From NCBI GenBank assembly GCA_024640585.1, contig JAHEEQ010000056.1, forward strand, positions 1-19,439: a stretch of DNA of 19,439 nucleotides. Reading direction: 5' to 3'. A program made the translations under genes and the position numbers. A model generated the notes under the pieces. It was given only the letters and a program-made list of their open reading frames with translations, did no database searches and was not told the DNA's origin. Below are positions 1 to 7,717 of the stretch, piece by piece; the stretch's first letter is position 1; each line of letters starts with the position of its first letter. Source of the DNA: Micrococcales bacterium. GTDB lineage: Bacteria > Actinomycetota > Actinomycetes > S36-B12 > UBA5976.

Positions 1-994
1 TCAATACTGCGACTTCAACTTCGATTTCCCGCGGAATAATTAATTGCGCGTTGTAACGAGTCAGCAAGCCGCCACCAAAATCTGCCCTGGTTGCATTCTG
101 CGCTGCCGAACAAAACCGTCCGATTAATTGACTCATAAGGTTCTTGAGTTTCGCAAGTGATGTGTGACTATGGTCAAAATGGGAATGCCAATACGGGAGT
201 GCTAGCAATCTATCGATAGCGGCATTTATTTCGTCATTGTCTGCATTCACGTATTGAACTTTGGCTAATTCGAAAATGTGTAAACGCTCTTCTTTTGAAT
301 TTAGAAATTCCAAATCCAAGTGTTTTGCAACAATTGCATCTTCAACGTCATGAACACTGTAAGCAACATCATCTGCCCAATCCATAATTTGAGCTTCGAA
401 ACACTTGCGATTCTCAACAGAACCAACTCTTGCCCAGTTGAAAATATCTGCATCATCCAAATAGAAACCAAATTTGGCTGAATTAGTGCTCCGGTTCCAC
501 GGATATTTGATCGCAGCATCCAAACTTGCTCGAGTTAAATTCAGTCCTATTGAGCGTCCATCTTTTGTGAACGATTTAGCTTCAAGCCGAGTTAACACTC
601 TTAAGGTTTGGGCGTTCCCTTCAAAGCCACCAAAATCTTTCGCGAATTCATTCAAGGCAATTTCACCATTGTGACCAAAAGGCGGATGGCCAAGATCGTG
701 CGCCAGACATCCAACTTCTACCAAATCCGGATCAGCGCCAAGAGAGGCACCGAGTTCACGACCAATCTGCGCAACCTCGAGTGTGTGAGTCAAACGTGTA
801 CGTGGAAAATCAGATAGACCTGCAGTGTGGATTTGAGTTTTGGCAGCAAGGCGCCGCAAAGCCGAACTATGCAAAATACGTGCGCGGTCGCGAGCAAATG
901 CAGTTCTGCCACTTCGCTTAGCTGGTTCGGTCTCGAATCTAATCTCGTCTGATGATTCGTACCCTGGAGACAACAAATCATCCGAGTAAGTCAT
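1..994 (-). CDS. dgt: dNTP triphosphohydrolase (dGTPase family), 3' end cut by window edge
   Basis: HD-domain deoxynucleoside triphosphate triphosphohydrolase, which hydrolyses dNTPs to nucleoside and triphosphate in the cytosol and helps set dNTP pools. The minus frame reads open from ATG at 994 to the left edge (331 codons visible; family members are usually about 400 or more, so the C-terminus is missing). Metal-binding HD residues are visible: H70 in [11 protein letters not shown]99-D100 in [13 protein letters not shown], and the later [12 protein letters not shown] block around 205-216 holding the third-motif aspartate. The N-terminal [20 protein letters not shown] signature is typical of the family. 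The start overlaps the end of the upstream ydcF-like gene by 17 bases. In many actinobacteria dnaG follows dgt; that would lie beyond the left edge (inference). Confidence 0.93.
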   Translation of the reverse strand, partial: MTYSDDLLSPGYESSDEIRFETEPAKRSGRTAFARDRARILHSSALRRLAAKTQIHTAGLSDFPRTRLTHTLEVAQIGRELGASLGADPDLVEVGCLAHDLGHPPFGHNGEIALNEFAKDFGGFEGNAQTLRVLTRLEAKSFTKDGRSIGLNLTRASLDAAIKYPWNRSTNSAKFGFYLDDADIFNWARVGSVENRKCFEAQIMDWADDVAYSVHDVEDAIVAKHLDLEFLNSKEERLHIFELAKVQYVNADNDEINAAIDRLLALPYWHSHFDHSHTSLAKLKNLMSQLIGRFCSAAQNATRADFGGGLLTRYNAQLIIPREIEVEVAVL

Positions 995-1607
995 CAGCCA
1001 GTCCAATCGCATTTAAAAACAGGAACTGCAAAGTGCCACCAGTTTCACGAACCAAATAATCCAAACTTACTTCTGTGCCTGGCCCCGATTGAGTTGGTGA
1101 AGAAAAAGCCTCAAAACCGAATGCCTGCATAATTATTTTGCTACGAGCAACATGTGCCGGATCTGAAACGACCGTCACAGAATTCCATTTTTTCATCTTC
1201 ATCAATAGCGCAATTGCTGCAATTGATTCGTATGTATCTCTGCCCATCGGCACCGCAAAAATCTTATTTTTCTTAAGGCCTTTGGCTGCCAAGTAATTCT
1301 TGCCCGATTGCGCTTCGGTGAATCTATCTCCAGGTTGTTTGCCTCCTACCGTAATGACACGCGGAGCAACGCCAGCTTTTACTAAATCAAATGCATGGTC
1401 AAGGCGGTTTGCAAAAACATCTGTTGGAGTGCCATCAAACTGTGCAGCTCCTAAAACGATGATTGCGTCAGAAGGATTGCGTTCGTCTTTTGAAGATTGC
1501 AAATATATAAATGCAGCTGTTCCAAACAACACTATTAGGATGAATGAGATGATTGCCGAGATGATGCGACGAATCCACTTAAACGGTGAAAACATTAAAA
1601 ACCTCAT
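978..1607 (-). CDS. YdcF/SanA/ElyC-like DUF218 membrane-anchored protein
   Basis: A 209-residue protein of the DUF218 (YdcF/ElyC/SanA) family, whose E. coli members are linked to envelope or peptidoglycan maintenance but lack a firmly defined reaction. One N-terminal transmembrane segment lies at about residues 15-37, followed by the Rossmann-like domain: [15 protein letters not shown] (47-61), the [12 protein letters not shown] segment (95-106), DTYESI (124-129) and [10 protein letters not shown] (147-156). This predicts an inner-membrane anchor; the side of the membrane is inferred from the family. The start is fixed because an in-frame TGA lies two codons upstream of ATG 1607; the Shine-Dalgarno is weak. 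It follows dusB by 29 bases and overlaps dgt by 17, so it probably belongs to the glyS-dusB-dgt transcript. No specific function can be assigned. Confidence 0.85.
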   Translation of the reverse strand: MRFLMFSPFKWIRRIISAIISFILIVLFGTAAFIYLQSSKDERNPSDAIIVLGAAQFDGTPTDVFANRLDHAFDLVKAGVAPRVITVGGKQPGDRFTEAQSGKNYLAAKGLKKNKIFAVPMGRDTYESIAAIALLMKMKKWNSVTVVSDPAHVARSKIIMQAFGFEAFSSPTQSGPGTEVSLDYLVRETGGTLQFLFLNAIGLADDLLG

Positions 1608-1636
1608 CTCTCATACTTGTCGCAACCATAAAGCAC

Positions 1637-2782
1637 CTAACCGCCACTGACTCCAATTTCGGCTGCAGATAAATCTGTACCGAAATCTAGGTCTCGCGAA
1701 TCCAGCCAGCCATGGGGCAATGCCACCGATTTTGCTCCACTAGTTCTGCCACGCGGACCATGTGCAACAAAGTCGGGATACGGTTGCTCTTCAATCGTTG
1801 CAAGAAGTTCGCTTAGTTCATTAAGTGAAGAAATCATTGCAAGTGCATGTCTAGTTTCTCCGCCAACACGGAAACCTTTTGTGTACCAGGCAACATGTTT
1901 TCTAAATTCTCGGCAGCCATGCGTCTCATCGCCTACGTACTCAACAAGCAATTGCGCATGACGTTTCATAATGTCAAACACACCGCGCGAATCTGGATTC
2001 TCCGGAATTTCATCACCTGCAAACGCAGCACTGATTTGCCCAAAGAGCCATGGCCTTCCGAGGCAACCGCGACCAATAACTACGCCATCACATTTTGTTT
2101 GTTCAATCATGTTAAGTGCATCTGCGCCACTCCAAATGTCACCATTGCCAAGCACAGGAGTACCTAAACTTGATAGTTCGGCTTTCAAATTTGCGATTGC
2201 AGACCAATCTGCCTTTCCACTGTACAAATCAAGTGCAGTTCGTCCGTGAAGTGCCACCCATGCGACACCTTCTTGGGCAGCTGCAACGCCAGCATCCAAA
2301 TAAGTTAAATGTTGGTCATCAATTCCTTTTCGCATTTTTACTGTTACTGGAACTTTGCCGTTTGCATTTTTTACTGCACTAGAGACAATCGCCCTAAAAA
2401 GATCTTTCTTCCAAGGTAGCGCAGAACCGCCACCTTTTCGCGTTACTTTTGCAACCGGGCATCCCATATTTAAATCAATGTGGTCAGCTCGGTCTTCTTC
2501 GACAATGAGTTTCACGGCTTTGCCGATGATCTCTGGATCGACTCCATAAAGCTGAATACTTCGTGGCGTTTCATTTGCAGAAAATGAAATCATTCGCATT
2601 GTTTCGTCATCACGCTCTAGCAACGCTCGCGAAGTAATCATTTCGGAGACATAGAGTGCAGCTCCACCGCCTGGATATATGTTGTGGGATGTCTCTCTAC
2701 ATAAATTTCGATATGCCTGATTTGTAATTCCAGCCATTGGAGCTAGAACTACTGCAGGTTTATCAAAACTTACAACCTGCAC
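1637..2782 (-). CDS. dusB: tRNA-dihydrouridine synthase (DusB-like)
   Basis: FMN-dependent enzyme that reduces uridine to dihydrouridine in tRNA, using NADPH. The 381-residue protein shows the full Dus TIM-barrel signature set: APMAGITNQAYRNLC (14-28) for FMN binding, NMGCPVAKVTRKGGGSAL (105-121) containing the expected catalytic C108, VKMRKG (148-153), HGRTA (179-183), GNGDIWSG (212-219) and IGRGCLGRPWLF (236-247) for the phosphate. A C-terminal helical domain follows. The start is GTG at 2782, two bases after the glyS TAA stop (TAA-TT-GTG), so translation probably couples to glyS. Length fits the family. Assignment to the DusB branch (also called nifR3 in older annotations) rests on resemblance and on the actinobacterial gene context; substrate position in tRNA is not deducible here. 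Confidence 0.93.
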   Translation of the reverse strand: MQVVSFDKPAVVLAPMAGITNQAYRNLCRETSHNIYPGGGAALYVSEMITSRALLERDDETMRMISFSANETPRSIQLYGVDPEIIGKAVKLIVEEDRADHIDLNMGCPVAKVTRKGGGSALPWKKDLFRAIVSSAVKNANGKVPVTVKMRKGIDDQHLTYLDAGVAAAQEGVAWVALHGRTALDLYSGKADWSAIANLKAELSSLGTPVLGNGDIWSGADALNMIEQTKCDGVVIGRGCLGRPWLFGQISAAFAGDEIPENPDSRGVFDIMKRHAQLLVEYVGDETHGCREFRKHVAWYTKGFRVGGETRHALAMISSLNELSELLATIEEQPYPDFVAHGPRGRTSGAKSVALPHGWLDSRDLDFGTDLSAAEIGVSGG

Positions 2783-2784
2783 AA

Positions 2785-4167
2785 TTACATCGCAGGTAGA
2801 TGAGGGGATAGATACTCAACAACTTTGTCAATCGATACGCGTTCTTGACTCATAGTGTCTCGTTCGCGAATCGTGACTGCATTGTCTTCTAAAGTTTCAA
2901 AGTCCACAGTTACACAGTACGGAGTGCCGATTTCGTCTTGGCGACGGTAGCGGCGACCGATTGCTTGAGCGTCATCAAATTCAACATTCCAACGCTTGCG
3001 AAGTTCATCTGCTAAATCTTTTGCTTTCGGAGATAAATCCGCATTACGCGATAGGGGTAGCACTGCTACTTTGACAGGTGCAAGTCGCGGATCTAGTCGC
3101 AATAATTGCCGCACATCCACTCCACCTTTTGTATTTGGAGCTTCATCTTCCGCATATGCATCCAACAAGAATGCAAGCACGCACCTGGTTAAACCTGCGG
3201 CTGGCTCAATTACATACGGCGTCCAACGTTCGTTTGTTTCTTGATCGAAGAAACTTAAATCAGTTCCACTGTGTTCAGAGTGCGTCTTCAAATCAAAATC
3301 AGTACGGTTTGCAATACCTTCAAGTTCTGCCCAAGTATTTCCAGCAAATTCAAACTTGTATTCGATATCCACAGTTCGCTTTGAATAATGAGAAAGTTTC
3401 TCTTTTGGATGTTCGAAAAAACGCATGTTCTCAGGGTTCATTCCCAAGTCAACATACCAATCCCAACGTTCTTTCAACCAGTATTCGTGCCATTCTTCAT
3501 CAGTTCCTGGCTTTACAAAAAATTCCATTTCCATTTGTTCAAATTCACGTGTACGGAAAATGAAATTGCCTGGGGTGATTTCGTTTCGAAACGACTTTCC
3601 AGTTTGGCCAATTCCAAATGGTGGCTTTTTGCGGCTTGAATTCGCCACGTTTAGATAATTTACGAAAATTCCTTGTGCAGTTTCTGGACGCAAGTAATGA
3701 AGCGCTGCTGCATCTTCAACAGGTCCAACAGAAGTGCGAAGCATGCCGTTGAAATCACGTGGCTCAGTGAACTCACCACGGGTTCCGCAGTGGGTACAAA
3801 CAATATCTGCCAAACCGTTTGCAGGTTCTTTGCCATGTTTTTCGATGTAAGCATCTACTAGTTGATCTGAGCGCCAACGCTTATTGCACTTTTTACATTC
3901 AGTGAGTGGATCTACGAAAGCATTTACGTGACCAGACGCAGTCCAAACTTGTGGTGCGAGAATGACAGATGAATCCAGACCAACCACATCGTCTCGGGAA
4001 CGAACAACGCGCTGCCACCATTGACGACGAATATTTTCTTTGAGCTCAACACCTAAAGGACCGTAGTCCCAGGCACTTCGGGTGCCACCATAAATTTCTG
4101 AAGACGGGTAAACAAACCCACGTCGCTTCGAAAGGTTAACAATTGCATCTACACGGTCGGTCGCCAT
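2785..4167 (-). CDS. glyS: Glycyl-tRNA synthetase (dimeric, class II)
   Basis: Charges tRNA-Gly with glycine in the cytosol; this is the single-chain alpha2 type. The start chosen is ATG 4167 (460 residues, [17 protein letters not shown]) because GGAGG sits eight bases upstream; the frame stays open 17 codons further to 4218 but that stretch has no ribosome site and holds a repeat. Visible features: [17 protein letters not shown] near residues 23-39, a zinc-ribbon-like insertion with C91, C94, C124 and C127, RPETAQGIF (160-168), the motif-2 block [20 protein letters not shown] from about 192, and a motif-3-like [11 protein letters not shown] that keeps the arginine although the usual preceding Asp is Thr. 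The C-terminal anticodon-binding domain starts near [10 protein letters not shown]. It heads glyS-dusB-ydcF-dgt. Confidence 0.96.
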   Translation of the reverse strand: MATDRVDAIVNLSKRRGFVYPSSEIYGGTRSAWDYGPLGVELKENIRRQWWQRVVRSRDDVVGLDSSVILAPQVWTASGHVNAFVDPLTECKKCNKRWRSDQLVDAYIEKHGKEPANGLADIVCTHCGTRGEFTEPRDFNGMLRTSVGPVEDAAALHYLRPETAQGIFVNYLNVANSSRKKPPFGIGQTGKSFRNEITPGNFIFRTREFEQMEMEFFVKPGTDEEWHEYWLKERWDWYVDLGMNPENMRFFEHPKEKLSHYSKRTVDIEYKFEFAGNTWAELEGIANRTDFDLKTHSEHSGTDLSFFDQETNERWTPYVIEPAAGLTRCVLAFLLDAYAEDEAPNTKGGVDVRQLLRLDPRLAPVKVAVLPLSRNADLSPKAKDLADELRKRWNVEFDDAQAIGRRYRRQDEIGTPYCVTVDFETLEDNAVTIRERDTMSQERVSIDKVVEYLSPHLPAM

Positions 4168-4198
4168 TTGAATTCCTCCACTCCGGCTGGCTGTCGGC

Positions 4199-4231
4199 GG
4201 TATACCCAAGTCGGGCAACTAATGGGCAACT
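4199..4231 (-). promoter_or_regulatory. Candidate glyS promoter with tandem 8-base direct repeat
   Basis: In the 73-base gap between the ABM gene and glyS, the minus strand carries AGTTGCCC-ATT-AGTTGCCC (plus strand 4213-4220 and 4224-4231), an exact 8-base direct repeat with an 11-base period, about one helical turn. A possible -10, TATACC (4199-4204), lies downstream, and the TTGCCC within the distal repeat copy (4224-4229) could act as a -35 with a 19-base spacer. The promoter elements are weak matches; the repeat itself is exact. It could bind a regulator of the glyS operon or be coincidence. Confidence 0.35.
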
Positions 4232-4240
4232 TTAGTGGGA

Positions 4241-4630
4241 TTAATTGCCTAATCTATCCTTTACATTCTCACTGGCAGCCGCACCAAGCCCAATTTCGTC
4301 CGCATCTAGCGCGCGGGCTGGGCTGAAATCAGTTTTTTCACCTTGCTGATTTCGGTGAATTATTTCAAAAGCAGAAGATTCATCAATTGCAGTTGAAAGA
4401 AATGGAATGCTTTGCATTTTCACATCGAGATTGCTCAATGCCCTTCTGTATGCCCCCACTCCATCCCAACGGGTGACGACTGAAACTAAATCTGGTTCAT
4501 CGGTTGCAAGTCCAATTTCAGCACTTATGCAGCCAGGTTGCGTTGCAATTGGAGCCAACGCAACTTTTGCCGATTCGAGCCAAGTTGGTAATTCAGTTTG
4601 ATTTACTCGATGGCGGGTTATCACAAGCAT
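4241..4630 (-). CDS. ABM-fold (antibiotic biosynthesis monooxygenase-like) protein
   Basis: A small cytosolic protein of ferredoxin-like dimeric alpha/beta-barrel type, as judged from the opening MLVITRHRV strand, the W-ExAK helix and the later DLVSVVTRWDGVGAYRRAL and SAFEIIH segments. Start ATG 4630 gives 129 residues; an upstream in-frame start at 4687 would run into the divergent gene and spoil the family-like N-terminus. The last ~35 residues (from about HRNQQGEK) are polar and probably unstructured. Despite the family name, a monooxygenase activity cannot be claimed; many members have no known substrate. A similar small gene is commonly found beside glyS and a DUF6703-like gene in actinobacteria (recollection, not a search). 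A CACAAT hexamer six bases before the ATG suggests a leaderless transcript. Confidence 0.72.
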   Translation of the reverse strand: MLVITRHRVNQTELPTWLESAKVALAPIATQPGCISAEIGLATDEPDLVSVVTRWDGVGAYRRALSNLDVKMQSIPFLSTAIDESSAFEIIHRNQQGEKTDFSPARALDADEIGLGAAASENVKDRLGN

Positions 4631-4636
4631 TGTCCG

Positions 4637-4649
4637 ATTGTGACACGAT
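4637..4649. promoter_or_regulatory. Back-to-back -10-like hexamers for the divergent ABM / DUF6703 pair
   Basis: The two start codons (4630 minus, 4656 plus) are only 25 bases apart. On the minus strand CACAAT (4637-4642) lies exactly six bases from the ABM ATG; on the plus strand CACGAT (4644-4649) lies exactly six bases from the DUF6703 ATG. Spacing of 6-7 bases from a -10 to the start codon is what leaderless transcription would need. No good -35 is visible on either side. Neither gene has a strong Shine-Dalgarno, which fits. Confidence 0.4.
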
Positions 4650-4655
4650 TGGGGC

Positions 4656-4958
4656 ATGGCCAAATCAAATCCACCTAAACCAAACAAGCTGCACGAAATT
4701 TCAGCTCCGGTTTTGTTTTTTATTCATTCACTTCCGCGAGCGATATTTCCACTTTTCACAGCAGGATTACTTCTAGGTGGCTTGTTTGCAACTAATTCAA
4801 CTCTGGGCGGAAGTTTGTTGGTAATAGTTGGATTGATCCTGGGATGGCTAATTGCGCTCTCATGGAGTTTGCTGACTCCAACTGCAAGACTGGTCCGTTC
4901 CATGGTTTTGTTTGTCACATTTGCCTACGCTTTTAGCCGTCTTTTTGGCGGCAATTAG
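4656..4958 (+). CDS. Small DUF6703-like integral membrane protein
   Basis: A 100-residue protein with a short polar N-terminus (MAKSNPPKPNKLHEISAPVL), then about three hydrophobic segments: roughly 32-46, 50-70 and 80-95, including FTAGLLLGGLF and VIVGLILGWLIALSW. It resembles the actinobacterial DUF6703 family, whose members share the SAPVL...HSLPR...P lead-in seen here (residues 16-34). Function is unknown. It is transcribed divergently from the ABM gene and lies 40 bases upstream of the ZIP transporter start, but the ZIP gene has its own strong promoter in that gap, so co-transcription is optional. Family call is from memory of the pattern; the membrane topology is directly visible. Confidence 0.72.
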   Translation: MAKSNPPKPNKLHEISAPVLFFIHSLPRAIFPLFTAGLLLGGLFATNSTLGGSLLVIVGLILGWLIALSWSLLTPTARLVRSMVLFVTFAYAFSRLFGGN

Positions 4959-4963
4959 TCTTA

Positions 4964-4992
4964 TTGACAATGGTTGTCATTTGCAATAACCT
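4964..4992 (+). promoter_or_regulatory. Promoter of the ZIP-zur operon (apparently leaderless)
   Basis: A consensus -35 TTGACA (4964-4969) is followed after exactly 17 bases by TAACCT (4987-4992), matching the actinobacterial -10 pattern TANNNT. The expected transcription start about seven bases on falls at 4999, which is the GTG start codon of the ZIP gene, and there is no Shine-Dalgarno in between. The mRNA is therefore predicted to be leaderless. This is the best-formed promoter in the window. Confidence 0.7.
4965..4979. promoter_or_regulatory. Zur/Fur-type operator palindrome
   Basis: TGACAA-TGG-TTGTCA is a perfect 6+6 inverted repeat overlapping the -35 and the spacer of the ZIP-zur promoter. 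Fur-family operators, including mycobacterial Zur sites, are AT-rich palindromes of the TGANAA...TTNTCA type, and the second gene of this operon encodes Zur. Zinc-loaded Zur sitting here would block RNA polymerase, giving negative autoregulation together with control of the importer. The assignment to Zur is an inference from sequence resemblance and context. Confidence 0.65.
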
Positions 4993-4998
4993 GAGTTA

Positions 4999-5778
4999 GT
5001 GATTTACTCCCTTGCTCTCGCTGCCACCATCGCAACTTTGCTCGGCGGAACCCTGGCCCTCAAATCTGCTGAACGCCGCCATATGGTGCTTGGACTTTCT
5101 GCCGGCTTACTACTTGGTATGGTCGCATTCGATCTATTACCAGAAATTTTCTCTGGCGAACCAAAACAAATAGCAGACCTTCCTCTAGTGTCAATTGCAT
5201 TGGTAGTCGGATTCTTGACATTGCATTTTGTCGAGAAAATCTTCGGCGCTCACGAACCAAACGATTCGGACTATTCCCATCATCACGAACACTCACATGC
5301 AACAGGAACACTCGGAGCAATAGCTTTGGCTATTCACGTATTTCTAGATGGTGTGGCTTTGGCGCTCGCCTTTCAACTTGATACTCGAATTGGAATACTG
5401 GTTTCGGTTGCGATTTTCGCACACGCATTTAGTGATGGTTTGAACACAGTTTCTTTAGTCTTGAAGTCAGCAGAAAATCGCAACAAAGTATTCGCACTGT
5501 TAGGTCTTGATGCAGTCGCTCGCATTTCTGGCGCGTTTATTGGAAACAGTCTTGGTTTTACACATGAGTACATTGCAATTTATCTCGCACTGTTTGCAGG
5601 TTTCTTAATTTACTTAGCAACTTCACACATTTTGCCTGAAGCGCATGCTGATCACCCGGGTTCTTCAACAATGATTGCAACACTTGTCGGTGTGATTTTG
5701 ATGTTTGGAATATCATCACTTGCACATTCTGTGCATGAGGCACACACAATAAAAACCCAAGCTGTGCACAATGTCTAA
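4999..5778 (+). CDS. ZIP family zinc/metal transporter
   Basis: Integral membrane importer of divalent metal, most likely Zn2+, of the ZIP family (259 residues, about eight membrane segments). The paired metal-site helices are visible: HVFLDGVALALAF (TM4; H113, D117) and HAFSDGLNTVSLV (TM5; H142, D146). A further H-x3-E motif, SHILPEAHADH (209-219), lies in a later helix. Between TM3 and TM4 is a histidine-rich cytoplasmic-type loop with H85, H94, H95, H96, H98 and H100, a probable metal-gathering segment. The start is GTG 4999, chosen because the promoter's predicted transcription start coincides with it. It overlaps zur by eight bases (ATGTCTAA), implying translational coupling. Zinc is inferred from Zur; other metals are possible. 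Confidence 0.9.
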   Translation: MIYSLALAATIATLLGGTLALKSAERRHMVLGLSAGLLLGMVAFDLLPEIFSGEPKQIADLPLVSIALVVGFLTLHFVEKIFGAHEPNDSDYSHHHEHSHATGTLGAIALAIHVFLDGVALALAFQLDTRIGILVSVAIFAHAFSDGLNTVSLVLKSAENRNKVFALLGLDAVARISGAFIGNSLGFTHEYIAIYLALFAGFLIYLATSHILPEAHADHPGSSTMIATLVGVILMFGISSLAHSVHEAHTIKTQAVHNV

Positions 5779-6163
5779 TACTTTCACTCGAACTACCAAG
5801 CAACGCAATTCGGTTATTGAAGTTTTAAGAAATCATCAAGGTTTTCTAAGTGTTCAAGAAATTCATAATTTCTTGAAGAATGCTGGCAGCACTGTTGGAC
5901 TTTCAACTGTCTATCGGACTATGACTGCATTGACGACTTCAGATGAAGTGGATGTGATGCTTCGTGAAGATGGCGAAGCCCTATACCGACTTTGCAGTTC
6001 GGTTCACCATCACCATTTAGTTTGTCGCGATTGCGGAACGACAATAGAAATTCAGGCTGATTATGTTGAAGCTTGGGCTAAAGATGTTTCCAAGGCTCAT
6101 GGTTTCACTGAAATTGATCACACCGTGGAAATAATTGGCACCTGTAAAAAGTGTAAGAATTAA
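5771..6163 (+). CDS. zur: Zinc uptake regulator Zur (FurB)
   Basis: Fur-family repressor of zinc acquisition (130 residues). The N-terminal winged helix carries the recognition helix GLSTVYRTMTAL (43-54). All three zinc sites of mycobacterial FurB/Zur can be mapped with an offset of one residue: structural site C85, C88, C125, C128; regulatory site D61, C75, H80, H82; third site H79, H81, E100, H117. This complete set, with the HHHH run, separates it from iron-type Fur. It is the second gene of the operon, overlapping the ZIP transporter by eight bases, and a palindromic operator lies in front of that operon, so autorepression is likely. Zur beside uppS-recO is also the actinobacterial norm. 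The 3' end faces uppS with two bases between stop codons. Confidence 0.93.
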   Translation: MSNTFTRTTKQRNSVIEVLRNHQGFLSVQEIHNFLKNAGSTVGLSTVYRTMTALTTSDEVDVMLREDGEALYRLCSSVHHHHLVCRDCGTTIEIQADYVEAWAKDVSKAHGFTEIDHTVEIIGTCKKCKN

Positions 6164-6165
6164 CT

Positions 6166-6906
6166 TTAAGCTTTGCCAAATCTGCGATTGCGATTCGAAT
6201 ATTCAACTACCGCATTCCACAAATTCTCTCGGTTGAAATCTGGCCACAACGTGTCATCAAAATGTAGTTCCGCGTAAGCTGCCTGCCACAATAAGAAATT
6301 GCTAGTGCGCTGTTCGCCAGAAGAACGAATAAACAAATCTACTGGCGGAATTTTCGGTTCGTAAAGATTTGCTGAAATTGTTTTTTCGGTGATTTTGTTT
6401 GGATCGAGTTTTTTCGCTTTTACTTGTTCCGCGATTTCTTTCATCGCATCAACAATTTCGGCTTGTCCACCATAGTTGACGCACATAACTAAATTAAGTT
6501 TGGAGTTCCGCTTTGTTAGTTCAACCGCTTCATCTAATTCGTCGACCACGCTCTTCCACAATCGTTTGCGTCTTCCGATCCAGTGCACTCGAACACCAAG
6601 TTCATTTAGTTCATCGCGACGTCGGCGAATCACATCTCGATTGAAACCCATTAAGAATTTCACTTCTTCAGGAGAACGTTTCCAATTTTCAGTAGAAAAT
6701 GCATAGGCACTTAACCAAGGAATGCCAATCTCTAAAGCTCCGTGGATAACATCCATAAGTGCAGCTTCACCCGCTTCATGGCCCTGTGTGCGGGGAAGAT
6801 TTTGGGCCTGCGCCCATCTGCCATTTCCATCCATCACTACTGCTACATGAGATGGCAAGAGAGTTTTTGGAATCTTCGGCGGTTTTTGCTTAGCCAAGTA
6901 ACTCAT
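6166..6906 (-). CDS. uppS: Isoprenyl transferase / undecaprenyl diphosphate synthase
   Basis: cis-Prenyltransferase that extends allylic diphosphates with isopentenyl diphosphate to make the long polyprenyl diphosphate carrier for peptidoglycan and other envelope polymers. Start ATG 6906 gives 246 residues and is preceded by GAAGGAAGG; a longer reading to 6951 lies inside recO and is less likely. Signature blocks: [10 protein letters not shown] (23-32, catalytic D26), GHEAG (42-46), [10 protein letters not shown] (69-78) and [19 protein letters not shown] (190-208) with the diphosphate-binding arginines R194 and R200, then YAELHF and WPDF. The product chain length (decaprenyl versus undecaprenyl) cannot be read from sequence; actinobacteria often make C50. 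It overlaps the end of recO by 17 bases. Confidence 0.96.
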   Translation of the reverse strand: MSYLAKQKPPKIPKTLLPSHVAVVMDGNGRWAQAQNLPRTQGHEAGEAALMDVIHGALEIGIPWLSAYAFSTENWKRSPEEVKFLMGFNRDVIRRRRDELNELGVRVHWIGRRKRLWKSVVDELDEAVELTKRNSKLNLVMCVNYGGQAEIVDAMKEIAEQVKAKKLDPNKITEKTISANLYEPKIPPVDLFIRSSGEQRTSNFLLWQAAYAELHFDDTLWPDFNRENLWNAVVEYSNRNRRFGKA

Positions 6907-7639
6907 CCTTCCTTCTTTCAACATGTTTAAGCGAACGAACTTCACGCTCAAGATGCCACTGTAAATGTGCAGCGACTATTCCGGTTGCTTCCCGACGATT
7001 TTTGTCTATAGATGCATCTGCAGTTTGCCAATCACCCGAAAGCAATGCACCTAGCAATGCCAAAGTTTCAGGTGCAGGAGTTGCACTTCCAGGAATTCGA
7101 CATTCACTACAAAGTGCTCCGCCTCCTGTTATAGAAAACCAGCTATGTGGGCCAGTCGCATCACATTTTGCACATTTATCAAAAGACGCTGCCCAGCCAG
7201 CCAATGACATTGAACGAATTAAGAAAGCATCCAAAATCAACCCTGCAGAATGCTGCTGCTCAACTAATGCTTTTAGACCGCCATAAAAAAGTAGGAATTG
7301 CGCAGTGGCTGGCTCGTGATCCGCAGAAATAATTCGATCGGTGGTTTCTGCCATGGCAAGACCAGCTGTCCAAAGTGAGTAATCTTGAGAAGCTTGCGCG
7401 CTAAAAGCAGCCACCGTGTCCACCCCAGTCACGGTGTCTAGGTTTCGACCTTGGTGTAATTGCACGTCAACCAAATTTAGCGGTTCTAGACGAGCGCCAA
7501 ATCGACTATTTGATTTGCGTATACCTTTAGCCACCGCCCGAACTTTGCCGTGATTTTTGGTCAACATGGTGATGATTCGATCTGCCTCACCCAACTTGTT
7601 CGTATGCAGCACAATGGCTTGGTCACGATAAGTTGGCAT
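6890..7639 (-). CDS. recO: DNA repair protein RecO
   Basis: Recombination mediator of the RecFOR pathway: anneals single strands and helps load RecA onto SSB-coated gaps. The 249-residue protein opens with the OB-fold signature [36 protein letters not shown] (in residues 4-39), typical of RecO, and has a zinc-ribbon with C156, C159, C177 and C180 in the C-terminal domain. Length matches the family. ATG 7639 has no clear Shine-Dalgarno; a CACAAT hexamer ends six bases upstream, so leaderless translation is possible. It is divergent from the AI-2E permease across a 78-base gap and is followed by uppS with a 17-base overlap, the standard actinobacterial recO-uppS pair. Confidence 0.95.
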   Translation of the reverse strand: MPTYRDQAIVLHTNKLGEADRIITMLTKNHGKVRAVAKGIRKSNSRFGARLEPLNLVDVQLHQGRNLDTVTGVDTVAAFSAQASQDYSLWTAGLAMAETTDRIISADHEPATAQFLLFYGGLKALVEQQHSAGLILDAFLIRSMSLAGWAASFDKCAKCDATGPHSWFSITGGGALCSECRIPGSATPAPETLALLGALLSGDWQTADASIDKNRREATGIVAAHLQWHLEREVRSLKHVERRKDELLG

Positions 7640-7717
7640 GGGCTAATTGTGGTTGCAGGTGCGCAAAATCACCGACTACTGGTGCCTTGTGTCAGACAAT
7701 CGCGTAGATTTCAAGGT
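7640..7717. promoter_or_regulatory. Divergent intergenic region recO / AI-2E permease
   Basis: The 78-base gap must hold promoters for both genes. On the plus strand TAGATT (7705-7710) fits the -10 pattern TANNNT and lies seven bases before the permease ATG at 7718. On the minus strand CACAAT (7646-7651) lies six bases before the recO ATG at 7639. Both spacings fit leaderless transcripts. No convincing -35 boxes or operator palindrome are seen. Confidence 0.4.

Noticed and set aside
3078..3563. 161-codon open frame on the plus strand opposite glyS
   Set aside because: Low-complexity translation lying wholly inside the GlyRS coding region; no start signal.
2785..4167. GlyRS motif 3 reads GLTR rather than GVDR
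   Set aside because: The functional arginine is kept and the rest of the enzyme is complete, so I treat it as family variation.
4168..4240. Possible T-box or other riboswitch before glyS
   Set aside because: The gap is only 73 bases, with no T-box core or strong stem; far too short for a tRNA-sensing leader.
4225..4250. Possible terminator hairpin after the ABM gene
   Set aside because: Only a 5-base GGCAA/TTGCC stem with a loop of about 16 bases and no T run.
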